NCBI GenBank assembly: GCA_900759015.1 | Contig: CAAEUE010000009.1 | Coordinates: 1-45,696, forward strand | Source of the DNA: Clostridia bacterium | Lineage (GTDB): Bacteria; Bacillota; Clostridia; TANB77; CAG-508 | Length of the DNA: 45,696 bases | Direction: 5' to 3' | The notes under the pieces: model-generated | Database searches by the model: none | What the model was told of the DNA's origin: nothing | What the model saw: the letters and a program-made list of their open reading frames with translations, nothing else | Part shown: positions 17,373-26,303 of the stretch, in pieces | Position numbering within the stretch: position 1 is the stretch's first letter | Layout of the letters: each line of letters opens with the position of its first letter | Translations under genes and position numbers: made by a program

Positions 17373-17449
17373 TAAGGAACGTGACTTCGTCACATATGCA
17401 GATGCTTTGCAATCACACGGGCATAAGTAACTTAACCTTATTATATAAG
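17373..17449. repeat. Dispersed ~75-bp degenerate repeat, copy C
   Basis: Contains GTGACTTCGTCAC (a small hairpin), GCAGATGCTTTGCAATCACA and ACTTAACCTTATTATATAA, the best preserved 3' half of the family. GGAACGT just before it recalls the core of the other dispersed repeat. Confidence 0.55.
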
Positions 17450-17450
17450 T

Positions 17451-17532
17451 AAAAAATGTACTATTTTGAAACAACCAAAATATTCAGTAAAATTTAACAT
17501 TTTGGTTGAATTTCTTTTTAGTACATTTTTTT
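17451..17532. terminator. Long bidirectional terminator between convergent operons
   Basis: The inner stem is CAACCAAAAT (17472-17481) with ATTTTGGTTG (17499-17508). The outer stem is AAAAAATGTACTA with TAGTACATTTTTT. A and T runs on both sides suit termination in both directions, for the plus-strand small genes and for minC. Confidence 0.8.
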
Positions 17533-17545
17533 TAACATTTATATA

Positions 17546-18166
17546 TTATTCCAAAATAATATCTCTTCCATTTTCATCAACATATGCATATGTGTATGCA
17601 ACATTATATGCTTCATCATCTTTTTCCATTTCTTTAATTATATTTGCAATTCTAAGTTGATGTGTATCTATTCTATGTGCTGCAATTATTGCTTGTTTAT
17701 TTCCTTTGGCACCAGCATGGGCTAAACCTCTTAAATTACCTACAACTACTACATTATCCCCAGCAATTACTTCCGCTCCATCATTTACATCGCCTAATAC
17801 TATTAAAGTTCCCTCATATTCTATTCTTTGTCCGGATCTTAATGAACCCCTGTGAATTTTAGATTCTGAAATTTCTACATCTCTATTATATGTTCTTCTT
17901 ATTTCGTTTAGCCCTAAGGCTTTAGGCGTATCAAATTCTACTTCTACGTTTATACTTTTTTTAATTAAATCTTGAATTTCTTTTAATTCTTTATTCTTTA
18001 ATATTCTTCCTGTAACAAATATTGGTGTTTTTTCTTGCTGATATAATTTTTTAAGCTCTGGTAATTTTTTCTTTAAGCTTTTAATAGTATCTGCTTGTGT
18101 TGCTTTCTCGCTTAACTTCATAACAATTACATCTTTTTTTAAATTTACTGTTATATACTGTGCCAT
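17546..18166 (-). CDS. minC: Septum site-determining protein MinC
   Basis: MinC inhibits FtsZ polymerisation to prevent division at the poles; it normally acts with the membrane ATPase MinD. The protein has 206 residues. The N-terminal FtsZ-binding domain is at about 1-100. The C-terminal beta-helix dimerisation and MinD-binding domain (about 105-206) has the signature HRGSLRSGQRIEYEG, LGDVNDGAEVIAGDN and GNLRGLAHAGAKGN. The start is supported by AGGAAG upstream. It is the last gene of the mre operon, 20 bases after mrdA. minD and minE do not follow: a terminator and convergent genes come next, so MinD must be encoded elsewhere if the system is complete. Confidence 0.95.
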   Translation of the reverse strand: MAQYITVNLKKDVIVMKLSEKATQADTIKSLKKKLPELKKLYQQEKTPIFVTGRILKNKELKEIQDLIKKSINVEVEFDTPKALGLNEIRRTYNRDVEISESKIHRGSLRSGQRIEYEGTLIVLGDVNDGAEVIAGDNVVVVGNLRGLAHAGAKGNKQAIIAAHRIDTHQLRIANIIKEMEKDDEAYNVAYTYAYVDENGRDIILE

Positions 18167-18185
18167 ATTAAACTTCCTTTCATTC

Positions 18186-20270
18186 TTATCTATATGTTTC
18201 TACATATGGTGCTTGTGTCATATCTTCTTGTACTTGTGTGGTGTTCATTCCAAAATATTGTTCCATTATATTTCTAACAGTTTCTCCTGTATACCAACCA
18301 TGTCCACCATTTTCTACAAATACAACTACTGCAATTTCCGGATCATCAAATGGAGCAAAACCTGCAAACCAAGCATTAGTTTTACCATTTCCTGCACCTC
18401 TTTCAGTTTCCGCAGAACCTGTTTTTCCTCCAACTTCTATTGGGAAATTTTTAAATACACTATATGCTGTTCCAGATTCATCAGATGTAACTGAACGCAT
18501 TCCTTCTTTAACTACATCTATACTTGTTTGAGATATTGTTAAATCCTCTGTTCCATCATCCGTTATTCCTAATTTTTCTTTTATTTTTTGTTCTACTTCG
18601 TCTTTTGGAACTTCTGTTCCGTCAGCTTTTATAACAGATTCTACAATTGTTGGATTTATTTTATTTCCACCATTTGCTACCATACTTATATATTTTGCCA
18701 TTTGTAAAGGTGTAAATGCGTTATAACTTTGTCCTATAACAGCTGACATCATATCGCCTGGGTACCAACCTCTTTTTCCTGCTGCTTCTCTGGACGCTAC
18801 TGTTCCAGATACTTCACTAGGCAATTCTACTCCTGTTTTTACACCTAAACCAAAATATTTTGCATATTTTGCTAATGTATCTATATCCATTCTTGTTCCA
18901 ATTGTATAGAAGAAGAAGTTACATGATTTTTCTATTGCTCCCGTAATATTAAGCCATCCATGTCCACCTTTTAACCAACAATGCCAACTATCATTATATT
19001 TATAAAAAGTTCCTGTGTCATTTACCTTTTCTGTAGTATTAACTACCCCAGATTCCAAACCTGCAATGGCTGTTACCATTTTAAATATAGAGCCCGGTGC
19101 ATAAGCAGCTTGAATAGTCTTATTTATTAATGGTAAATCTGGATTATTGTTATATTCATTCCATTTTTCTGTCGAAATTGTACCAACAAAGTCTTGTGGA
19201 TCATACGTTGGATAACTTGCCATTGCCAATATTTTTCCTGTTTTAACTTCCATTACTACTGCTGCTCCGGAATTTGTATCATATCGTTGTGAATATCCTC
19301 CACTATTTATTTTATTTATAGTATTTGCCAACGCTTCTTCTGTTACTTTCTGTAAATTCAAATCTATTGTTAACACAACATCAGAGCCTTTTACAGCTTC
19401 TTTAGTTGTATATTCCTCCTGAACAGTTCCATCAACACTCATGTCTAGTTGTTTTATACCATCTTCACCTTTTAAATACTCTTCAAACATAGATTCTATT
19501 CCGTTTTTTCCTATTATATCATCTTGGTCATAAGTATCTTTTCTAGTTTCTAATTCTTTAGATGTAATTCTTCCTGTATATCCAACTATATGTGAAGCTG
19601 TTGTACCTTGTTCATAATTTCTAACTGGTTCAACAACAACATTTATTCCTGGGAATTCTGATGCTTTTTCATTAAATATTAGTGCAGATTCTCTTTTTAT
19701 ATTATCTGATATTTGCAACGGTCTTGTACTACTATATCCTTCCTCCTGTATCGCATACCTAATTGCCATTATTTTTCTTGCTTCTGCTACATCTGTATTT
19801 TCTATTTCATATTCTTCTTTCATTATGTTAAAACATTCTTCAGCTGTTGCATTTTCATCTATATCATGATCTTCTTTAAAATCTGCTACTTTTTCTTCAG
19901 ATACATTAAAAGCATATGGATTAATATCTATTATAAAATCATCAATATATGAATCTCCATTTTGCTCTAATACATTTATAACATTTAAAATTGTTTGATT
20001 TAATGTTTTATCATCTATTTTAGTTTTATATAAATCAACACTAAAGCCCATTGTATTTCCTACTATAGTATTTCCAGATTTATCTAATATTGATCCTCTA
20101 TCTGCTTCTATAGTACTTTCACGTGTTAATCTCGTATTTGATTGCTCCCTATATTCACTACCATGCACTATTTGTAGATTGAAAAGTTGTAATAATAAAA
20201 TAATTCCTACTACATATATAATAGTTGTTATAAAATTAAATCTAAATTTTGTATTTGGTTTCTTGCTCAA
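18186..20270 (-). CDS. mrdA: Penicillin-binding protein 2 (elongation transpeptidase)
   Basis: A class B PBP that cross-links peptidoglycan in the elongasome with RodA and MreBCD. The protein has 694 residues. The N-terminal membrane helix is at about 13-35. The dimerisation domain (EADRGSILDKSGN) follows, and the transpeptidase domain is at about 300-690. Catalytic motifs are complete: S394-I-F-K397 (SxxK), S449-C-N451 (SxN) and K616-T-G618 (KTG). The start is a TTG at 20270-20268 with GGAAGTGATT upstream; no better ATG precedes the membrane segment. It lies 21 bases after mreD. Placing mrdA between mreD and minC is common in Clostridia. Confidence 0.95.
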   Translation of the reverse strand: MSKKPNTKFRFNFITTIIYVVGIILLLQLFNLQIVHGSEYREQSNTRLTRESTIEADRGSILDKSGNTIVGNTMGFSVDLYKTKIDDKTLNQTILNVINVLEQNGDSYIDDFIIDINPYAFNVSEEKVADFKEDHDIDENATAEECFNIMKEEYEIENTDVAEARKIMAIRYAIQEEGYSSTRPLQISDNIKRESALIFNEKASEFPGINVVVEPVRNYEQGTTASHIVGYTGRITSKELETRKDTYDQDDIIGKNGIESMFEEYLKGEDGIKQLDMSVDGTVQEEYTTKEAVKGSDVVLTIDLNLQKVTEEALANTINKINSGGYSQRYDTNSGAAVVMEVKTGKILAMASYPTYDPQDFVGTISTEKWNEYNNNPDLPLINKTIQAAYAPGSIFKMVTAIAGLESGVVNTTEKVNDTGTFYKYNDSWHCWLKGGHGWLNITGAIEKSCNFFFYTIGTRMDIDTLAKYAKYFGLGVKTGVELPSEVSGTVASREAAGKRGWYPGDMMSAVIGQSYNAFTPLQMAKYISMVANGGNKINPTIVESVIKADGTEVPKDEVEQKIKEKLGITDDGTEDLTISQTSIDVVKEGMRSVTSDESGTAYSVFKNFPIEVGGKTGSAETERGAGNGKTNAWFAGFAPFDDPEIAVVVFVENGGHGWYTGETVRNIMEQYFGMNTTQVQEDMTQAPYVETYR

Positions 20271-20291
20271 TTAATCACTTCCAATCCTACA

Positions 20292-20825
20292 TTAAAAATA
20301 TCTTGTTAGTATTTTTGTTTCTTTAAAATTCTCCTCTAAAGCATACCCACATTTTTGAATAAGTGGATAAAATATTATTGTTATTAATATATTAAATAAT
20401 GTTTCTATTGCTAATTTTATAAAGAAGTCTACTAATTCTAGCGAATAAGAAAATATAATTGCATTTATAGCATAATTTAATATTTCATAAAGTACAGTTA
20501 AAATTATAACCATTAAAATAATCGTTATCCTACTATCTTTTGAAAAATTCTTATCTAATAAAGCTCCAATAAAACCTACTAATCCTAAAGTTATAGCTGT
20601 AACACCTATTTTCTTGCTTATAAAAATATCTATAAGTAATCCTGCAACTATACCTGTAGATATTCCTGTATTTTTTCCAGCAAACAACCCTATTACTAGT
20701 ATTAAAACCACAAATAAATTTGGCATTACCCCTGCGATATTAAACCATGTAAAGAAATTTACCTGCAAAAAATATATTATAAGGAAAGCTAAAAACATTA
20801 ACAATATACATACTGCCTTTTTCAT
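20292..20825 (-). CDS. mreD: Rod shape-determining protein MreD
   Basis: The integral membrane part of the MreBCD elongasome complex. The protein has 177 residues with about five or six membrane helices, including the conserved N-terminal pattern MPNLFVVLILVIGLFAG and the glycine-rich GLLIDIFISKKIG loop. The length is typical. The family diverges strongly, so the call rests on membrane pattern plus position between mreC and mrdA. AAAGGAG precedes the ATG. Confidence 0.92.
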   Translation of the reverse strand: MKKAVCILLMFLAFLIIYFLQVNFFTWFNIAGVMPNLFVVLILVIGLFAGKNTGISTGIVAGLLIDIFISKKIGVTAITLGLVGFIGALLDKNFSKDSRITIILMVIILTVLYEILNYAINAIIFSYSLELVDFFIKLAIETLFNILITIIFYPLIQKCGYALEENFKETKILTRYF

Positions 20826-20841
20826 AAACGCTCTCCTTTCT

Positions 20842-21660
20842 TTAGTTTAGTATTACAAGTACTGTATCTAACTTTGAAAAATCTACTGCTGTTTCTACAG
20901 TTGCATATTTATCTGTTGGATTTTTAGTATTAACAACTTCTTTTATTGTTCCTACATGTATTCCTTTAGGATAAATTCCTCCTAAGCCTGATGTTTCTAT
21001 GCTTGTATCTTGAACTAATACTGCATCTGTTGGTATATATGTTGCTCTTATCTCTCTGCCACTACCATTTATACTTCCTTTTGTTATAAATGCATCTTTA
21101 GATGTACTAATAATGCAACTTACAGAACTTGCTGGATCTACAATTGTTTGAACCTTAGCAGTATTTGCAGTCACTGATACTACATTTCCAACTAGCCCCT
21201 TATCTGCAATAACAGTCATATTAGGCTGAACACCATCATCTGACCCAACATTTATAACTACCATACCTGTATAATTACTAATATCTCTATTAATTACATA
21301 ACCAGATACTGTATTATATTCTCCATATTTTTCTTTAAGATTCATTTGTTCTTTTAAAGTAGCATTCTCTGCTTTTATTATTTCTAATTCTCTTAGTGAT
21401 TGTTCTAGTTCACTATTTTTTTGTTTTAAATCTTCATTTTCGCTTTTTAAATTATCTAAATCAGTAAAAAATGTATCGTTACCTGAAATTTTATTTTTTA
21501 GCATTGTAAAACCATTTTGAAATGGCATAACTATTGTACTAAAAACATTTTCTACAACTGTTAAATTTTCTATTTTTATATTTGAAAGTATTACTAATAA
21601 TATTAAAATTATTACTGTAACAACTATTCCAATAACTCCACTTTTTTTCTTTTTATACAT
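20842..21660 (-). CDS. mreC: Rod shape-determining protein MreC
   Basis: A bitopic membrane protein whose extracytoplasmic beta-barrel dimer links MreB to PBP2. The protein has 272 residues. There is one membrane helix at about 8-27, a coiled coil at about 65-110 (LKSENEDLKQKNSELEQSL), then the beta-rich domain with GLVGNVVSVTANTAKVQTI and SGLGGIYPKGIHVG, both MreC hallmarks. The start is supported by GGGAAGGAAG. It lies 27 bases after mreB and 16 before mreD. Confidence 0.96.
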   Translation of the reverse strand: MYKKKKSGVIGIVVTVIILILLVILSNIKIENLTVVENVFSTIVMPFQNGFTMLKNKISGNDTFFTDLDNLKSENEDLKQKNSELEQSLRELEIIKAENATLKEQMNLKEKYGEYNTVSGYVINRDISNYTGMVVINVGSDDGVQPNMTVIADKGLVGNVVSVTANTAKVQTIVDPASSVSCIISTSKDAFITKGSINGSGREIRATYIPTDAVLVQDTSIETSGLGGIYPKGIHVGTIKEVVNTKNPTDKYATVETAVDFSKLDTVLVILN

Positions 21661-21687
21661 TCTTACTTCCTTCCCATATAATTAAAG

Positions 21688-22722
21688 TTATACTCTTTTT
21701 CTTGCGTTAATTAATACTGTTCTTAATTTTTCTATATTCTCTAATGTTTTTCCTGTTCCTTTTACTACACAATCTAAAGGATCTTCTGCGACATATACTG
21801 GCATTCCAGTTCTTTCACTTAATAATTTATCTAGATTTTTAATTAATGCTCCTCCTCCTGCAAGCACGATACCTTTTTCCATAATATCAGATGCAAGCTC
21901 TGGTGGTGTTTTTTCTAATGTTGCTTTAACTGTTTCTACTATTTCATTTATAGAAACTTCAATTGCTTCTTGAATATTACTAGAAGTTACAACTATATTT
22001 CTTGGAAGACCTGTATTCAAGTCTCTTCCTGTAACATCCATAGTCATCTCTGTCATTAGAGGAAGTGCACACCCAATTTGTTTTTTAATTTCTTCTGCTG
22101 TAGTATCCCCAATTGCTAAATTATATTCTCTTTTAATATAGTTCATTATATCCTCGTCTAGCTCGTCCCCAGCAATTCTTAAAGAATGACTTATTACTAT
22201 ACCTCCTAAAGAAACTACTGCAACTTCTGTTGTTCCTCCACCAATATCTACAATTATATTTCCGCTAGGTTCAGAAACATCTAAATTGGCTCCAATAGCC
22301 GCTGCCATTGGTTCCTCTATTAAGTAAACTTCTTTTGCTCCAGCTTGCATAACAGCTTCTTCTACTGCTCTTTCTTCTACTTCTGTTATTCCTGATGGAA
22401 CCCCAACTAGTATTCTTGGTTTACCAACATTATTTTGCCTACATACTTTTTTAATTATATTTTTTAACATTAATTCTGTAGCTGTAAAATCTGCAATAAC
22501 ACCATCTCTTAATGGTCTTACTGCTTTTATAGCTTCTGGAGTCCTTCCTAGCATTTCTTTTGCTTCATATCCAGTTGCTAAAATTTCTCCAGTATTTTTA
22601 TCTATAGCTACAACTGAAGGTTCATTAAGTACAATTCCCTTTCCTTTTAAAGTTACTAATAAATTTGCTGTACCTAAGTCTATTCCAATATCCTTAGAAT
22701 TAAGTCCTAAAAATTTAAACAT
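21688..22722 (-). CDS. mreB: Rod shape-determining protein MreB
   Basis: The bacterial actin that directs side-wall peptidoglycan synthesis. The protein has 344 residues, the standard length. Actin-fold motifs are clear: IGIDLGTANLLV (phosphate 1), VGVPSGITEVEERAV, the IDIGGGTTEVAVVSLGG-like phosphate 2 loop (written VDIGGGTTEVAVVS here) and GIVLAGGGALIKNLD (adenosine motif). A short amphipathic N-terminus (MFKFLG) probably attaches it to the membrane. The start overlaps the end region of radC (1 base between), so the two are likely coupled. Confidence 0.98.
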   Translation of the reverse strand: MFKFLGLNSKDIGIDLGTANLLVTLKGKGIVLNEPSVVAIDKNTGEILATGYEAKEMLGRTPEAIKAVRPLRDGVIADFTATELMLKNIIKKVCRQNNVGKPRILVGVPSGITEVEERAVEEAVMQAGAKEVYLIEEPMAAAIGANLDVSEPSGNIIVDIGGGTTEVAVVSLGGIVISHSLRIAGDELDEDIMNYIKREYNLAIGDTTAEEIKKQIGCALPLMTEMTMDVTGRDLNTGLPRNIVVTSSNIQEAIEVSINEIVETVKATLEKTPPELASDIMEKGIVLAGGGALIKNLDKLLSERTGMPVYVAEDPLDCVVKGTGKTLENIEKLRTVLINARKRV

Positions 22723-22723
22723 A

Positions 22724-23425
22724 TTAAAACAATCCTTTCTTTCTCATTATTGCGAAAACACTTTCGTAATTGTTATTTCCTATTATTACATGATCCAAAA
22801 AAGAAATACCTAATAACATTGATGCCTCTTTTATCCTACTTGTAAGTAATATGTCTTCCTTACTTGGCTTAGGGTCTCCACTTGGATGATTATGCACAAG
22901 TATTATTCTTTGTGCTTGCATTTTTATCGCTTCTGTAAAAATGTCTTTCGGGTCGAGCATAACAAAATTCTGTCCTCCAAAAGATATATCTTTAATTTTT
23001 ATTACTACATTTTTATTGTTTAGTATTACTAACTTTGCAACTTCTCTTTTAGAATTTTTTAATTCTTTTATAAATAAATTTGCAACATCTTCTGAACCTT
23101 TTATTATAATCTTTTCTGAATAAATAGGTTTTCCTATTCTTTTAGCAAGTTCACAAACAGCTTTTATTTGTATTGCTTTAACCCTACCTATTCCTTTGAT
23201 TTTTGTTAATTCTTGTATTGTTAGTTCTTCTAAAAATGCAATATCCTTTGTGTTACAGTTATTTCCCATATTTAGAATTCTCTGCGCTACTGTCAAAGCG
23301 GATTCTTCTTTTGTTCCACTTTTAATGATTATTGCTAGTAATTCAGAATTTGACAAATTTTCTTCTCCATATATTTCTAGTTTTTCATATGGTCTTTCAT
23401 AATTTGGGAGCTTTTTCATTATCAT
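22724..23425 (-). CDS. radC: RadC family protein (JAMM/MPN+ domain)
   Basis: The protein has 233 residues. An N-terminal helix-hairpin-helix region (LTKIKGIGRVKAIQIKA, about 73-90) is followed by a metalloprotease-like JAMM domain with HNHPSGDPKPS (H178, H180 and D184 as zinc ligands). The molecular role in the cell is unsettled, despite the name from radiation-sensitivity work. The adjacent position before mreB is a long-conserved gene order in Firmicutes. Two in-frame ATGs (23425 and 23419) are possible; the first fits the AGGA box better. Confidence 0.95.
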   Translation of the reverse strand: MIMKKLPNYERPYEKLEIYGEENLSNSELLAIIIKSGTKEESALTVAQRILNMGNNCNTKDIAFLEELTIQELTKIKGIGRVKAIQIKAVCELAKRIGKPIYSEKIIIKGSEDVANLFIKELKNSKREVAKLVILNNKNVVIKIKDISFGGQNFVMLDPKDIFTEAIKMQAQRIILVHNHPSGDPKPSKEDILLTSRIKEASMLLGISFLDHVIIGNNNYESVFAIMRKKGLF

Positions 23426-23454
23426 AATTAATTCCTTTCTGCCCCCATTTTAAA

Positions 23455-23712
23455 TTACACTTTTCTATATATAAGTATAGATAGCAAAACTCCGATTATA
23501 CTTGCTATATTAACTTTTATTACTAACGCAAATGTGATTTTTACAATACTTAAGTCTAAAACTAATGGCTCTGCCAAACCAAAACTATTTCCATACCCAA
23601 GCCACCATAAAAAATCAACCCTAGAAGCAAGTTCACCTAATAATCCACCTACTACTAATCCTGCTAAAATAAATATTAGTAAAACCCATATATTTTTGTC
23701 TTTAGTTGCCAT
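23455..23712 (-). CDS. DUF4321 membrane protein, first gene of the mre operon
   Basis: The protein has 85 residues. There are two membrane helices (about 9-29 and 60-83) joined by a loop with FLWWLGYGNSFGL, a pattern typical of DUF4321 proteins in Clostridia, where they often precede radC-mreB. The biochemical role is unknown; the location suggests a part in the cell-wall elongation machinery. AGGAGG lies seven bases before the ATG, and the operon promoter lies just upstream. Confidence 0.88.
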   Translation of the reverse strand: MATKDKNIWVLLIFILAGLVVGGLLGELASRVDFLWWLGYGNSFGLAEPLVLDLSIVKITFALVIKVNIASIIGVLLSILIYRKV

Positions 23713-23760
23713 TATTGCTCCTCCTTTTCCTTACGGAAATTAACAATTAAATTCCATAAT

Positions 23761-23789
23761 ATTATATATATATTACACAGATTTTTCAA
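23761..23789 (-). promoter_or_regulatory. Promoter of the DUF4321-radC-mreBCD-mrdA-minC operon
   Basis: On the minus strand TTGAAA (23789-23784), 17 bases, TATAAT (23766-23761), about 49 bases before the first start codon. No other strong promoter was noticed inside the operon. Confidence 0.75.
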
Positions 23790-23949
23790 GTCATATTTAC
23801 AATTTTTGGGCAATAAAAATTCTTTGTTTTTTTCCATTTTTTTCTTTTAATTTATTTTCTTTTATGCTATATTAAAGGTACCTATTTTTTTAATATAGAA
23901 TATATTATATTACCAAATATTACTCGTTTAAATTATACTTTTTATATAG

Positions 23950-23976
23950 TATAATTAATATATATTTCGGGAGGGA
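23950..23976 (+). promoter_or_regulatory. mecA -10 box and ribosome binding site
   Basis: TATAAT at 23950-23955 is followed by GGGAGGGA at 23969-23976, eight bases before the mecA ATG. No good -35 sequence was found, and a TATACT at 23934-23939 is an alternative -10. Confidence 0.4.
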
Positions 23977-23983
23977 TATTTTA

Positions 23984-24616
23984 ATGAGATTTGAAAAATT
24001 AAGTAATGATAAAATTCGAATTATTCTTGACCTTCAAGATTTAGCAGATAATGATATAGATTACCAGGCTTTTATGTCTAATTCTTCCGATTCGCAAAAA
24101 CTTTTCATGGAAATTTTAGATGAAGCAGAAGAACAAATAGGTTTTATAACTAAAAATTATAAGTTAATGGTAGAAGCATTAGCAACTATAGATGGTGATT
24201 TTATTATCACTATTACTAGATCCTTACCAGATTTTGACATCACAAATTCTACATATAAAAAGAGAACAATTAGAGCCAAACGAAAATCTAATAAGTTGAC
24301 AACTGATTCTATTATTTACGAATTTAATACTTTTGATGATATTTTTGATTTTATTTTACTTTTAAAAAATCTTAAAATAAATGGCTTAACTACTTTTACA
24401 AAAGATTTTTCTTTATATACATATAAAAATCGCTATTATCTAGTTATGGAAAATATTAATAAAAACTTTAAAGGTATTAAAGTGTTCCTTTGTACACTAA
24501 CTGAATTCGGCAAAAGTATAAATAATTCTAATTTATTTAAAAATAAATTAAATGAATATGGCACTTTAATAGTAAAAAATAATTTTTATCAGGTTTTATC
24601 TAAAAATTTAAAATAA
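23984..24616 (+). CDS. mecA: Adaptor protein MecA
   Basis: MecA binds substrates with its N-terminal domain and hands them to ClpC/ClpP for degradation. In Bacillus it controls ComK and other regulators. The protein has 210 residues, the normal length. The N-terminal domain (MRFEKLSNDKIRIILDLQDL with the DIDYQAFM segment) matches the family start; the central 80-100 residues are a charged linker (KKRTIRAKRKSNK); the C-terminal ClpC-binding domain runs from about 105 (IIYEFNTFDDIFDFILLLKN). It is a single-gene unit on the plus strand, divergent from the mre operon. Confidence 0.93.
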   Translation: MRFEKLSNDKIRIILDLQDLADNDIDYQAFMSNSSDSQKLFMEILDEAEEQIGFITKNYKLMVEALATIDGDFIITITRSLPDFDITNSTYKKRTIRAKRKSNKLTTDSIIYEFNTFDDIFDFILLLKNLKINGLTTFTKDFSLYTYKNRYYLVMENINKNFKGIKVFLCTLTEFGKSINNSNLFKNKLNEYGTLIVKNNFYQVLSKNLK

Positions 24617-24632
24617 ACTATAATCTATATAT

Positions 24633-24660
24633 TAGTCCATCATTATTATTTGATGGACTA
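24633..24660 (+). terminator. First hairpin after mecA
   Basis: TAGTCCATCA (24633-24642) and TGATGGACTA (24651-24660) form a 10-bp stem with an 8-base loop. The tail TATTTAT is only partly T-rich, so it may be a weak terminator or a 3'-end protecting hairpin. Confidence 0.6.
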
Positions 24661-24678
24661 TATTTATGAAATTCAAAA

Positions 24679-24706
24679 GAAGGCTAATGAATTAGCCTTC
24701 TTTTTT
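24679..24706. terminator. Terminator between mecA and the M23 gene
   Basis: GAAGGCTAA, loop TGAA, TTAGCCTTC, followed by TTTTTT. It is a perfect intrinsic terminator on the plus strand, with some A residues on the other side. Confidence 0.88.
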
Positions 24707-24789
24707 ATGATATTATAGATTTTGAGTTTTATTACTTTGAATTGTTTATATGATTGTATAATAATCTGCAAAAATCCTAGTTTCTACTT

Positions 24790-25815
24790 TTAATATACAT
24801 ATTTTTGAGGATTATAACTTTGCCCATTTACCCTTACTTCTAGATGTAGGTGGTTTCCTGTAGAATTACCTGTACTTCCCACTTTTGCAATGACCTCTCC
24901 TTGAGAAACTGTATCCCCAACAGAAGCTAGTAAACTACTGCAATGAGCATAATATGTTTGTACACCATTGCCATGAGAAACAACTATCATCTTACCAAAT
25001 GAACCCTTTCTTCCAGAAAATACTACTGTTCCTGAAGCCGCTGCCTTTATAGGTGTTCCTGCAGGTGCTGCAATATCAAGACCAGTATGTGCACTAGAAC
25101 GAACACTGCTTCTTTCTCCATATCTTGCTGTTATTATTCCGCTTATTGGTTCTATTAATGTTATTCCTAAATTTACTTTTCCATTTGATACTTTTGTAGA
25201 AGTACTTACTCTATTGCTTGTTTTTCTATTTGTAGCTGTACTTGCTATCATTACTTTACTTTCCACTGTTTTTTCTTCATATAATTGATTTACAGCATCT
25301 TCCTTTGCAACCAATGTTGCAAGTTCTGTATTATATTTTTCTTCTATTGTTATATTATCTTTATTCGCACTATCCTTATCTTTTAACTCTTGTAATACTG
25401 CTTCTGCCTCTTCGAGATTTTTAACATATAGTTTTTCTTGTCCATTTACTACCATTGCATAATATGTATAATAATTTTTACCATTTCCTATTACTTTTTG
25501 AAAGATTTCATCATCATCTGTTGTGATACCTTTTTTTAAAAAACACATTTTATATTCTGGTAAATCATTAATTTCCACAAATGCAACATTCTCACCAGAT
25601 CCATTATCCATATATTCGTTTATCCTATTTTGCATTTCTGTTTTATCTTCACAGTATCCTATAAATTCGCCATTTAAAGTTACACTATATATTGGCTTAT
25701 AAATAAAAATTATCGCTGCCCAAATTAATGCTCCTGCTATGGCTAATAATGCTAATAATTTTATTAAAGTTCTAAAATTAATTAATACTTTTCTTACCTT
25801 AATAATTTTTAACAC
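24790..25815 (-). CDS. Membrane-anchored M23 peptidoglycan endopeptidase
   Basis: The protein has 341 residues as written from a GTG at 25815. The membrane helix is at about 17-38, a soluble linker domain at about 40-215, and the M23 (LytM) domain at about 220-341. Zinc ligands are complete: H243 and D247 in HTGLDIAAPAG, and H324 in GNHLHLEVR with catalytic H291 (YYAHCSSL). It should cut peptide cross-links in the wall outside the cell. The architecture resembles SpoIIQ-type and other wall-remodelling M23 proteins. The GTG is directly on the AAAGGAG box; correct spacing falls on AUU codons 4-5, so the true start is uncertain by a few residues. Confidence 0.93.
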   Translation of the reverse strand: MLKIIKVRKVLINFRTLIKLLALLAIAGALIWAAIIFIYKPIYSVTLNGEFIGYCEDKTEMQNRINEYMDNGSGENVAFVEINDLPEYKMCFLKKGITTDDDEIFQKVIGNGKNYYTYYAMVVNGQEKLYVKNLEEAEAVLQELKDKDSANKDNITIEEKYNTELATLVAKEDAVNQLYEEKTVESKVMIASTATNRKTSNRVSTSTKVSNGKVNLGITLIEPISGIITARYGERSSVRSSAHTGLDIAAPAGTPIKAAASGTVVFSGRKGSFGKMIVVSHGNGVQTYYAHCSSLLASVGDTVSQGEVIAKVGSTGNSTGNHLHLEVRVNGQSYNPQKYVY

Positions 25816-25993
25816 TCCTTTGTATACACATTGGTAATATAATATAATAAAAGATTTTATTCTTCAAATTTTAAAATCGATGATTTTCTTGGTTTTTTTC
25901 TTAAAAAAGTCTCTCTTCTTCTTTTTTTCTTTGTTTATCTATACAACTTAATATTTTTGTAACATTTCTTTTGAATTATGTCAACATTTCAAA

Positions 25994-26021
25994 GTGCCTG
26001 CATTAATCATAACGCAGGCAC
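25994..26021 (-). terminator. Hairpin after the coat-protein genes
   Basis: GTGCCTGC (25994-26001) pairs with GCAGGCAC (26014-26021) with a 12-base loop. The minus-strand tail is TTTGAAATGTT, only moderately T-rich. The remaining intergenic 25816-25993 is AT-rich with nothing else recognisable. Confidence 0.65.
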
Positions 26022-26038
26022 ATGTTTACAATAATTTT

Positions 26039-26281
26039 TTATTGTAAATTAGATTTTACTTCATCTATTTCAGTTACACTAGCTTTAGCAGCAGGTTTAT
26101 AATATCCTTTTGCTTGTGCAACCTTAAATAATTCATATTGAAAACTTTCATCATTATTCCTTATTTGTTGTAAAGTTTGTCTAAGTTCCATGTTTTCTGT
26201 CTCTGAAATTGCATTTTGATATGTTGTTAAACTAGACTTAACCCCTGATAAAATGTCATTTACCATAATTTTTTCATTCAT
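26039..26281 (-). CDS. Spore coat protein, CotF family
   Basis: The protein has 80 residues, all helical (DILSGVKSSLTTYQNAISET, LRQTLQQIRNNDESFQYELF, KVAQAKGYYKPAAKAS). The pattern of a helical hairpin ending in 'A.QKGYYKPA' is typical of the coat F domain, a ferritin-like four-helix unit found in spore coats of Bacilli and Clostridia. AGGAGG lies 12 bases upstream of the ATG, a slightly long gap. It follows a second CotF-like gene by 22 bases and is presumably expressed in the mother cell late in sporulation. Confidence 0.85.
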   Translation of the reverse strand: MNEKIMVNDILSGVKSSLTTYQNAISETENMELRQTLQQIRNNDESFQYELFKVAQAKGYYKPAAKASVTEIDEVKSNLQ

Positions 26282-26303
26282 TATAAAATCTAACCTCCTG
26301 ATT

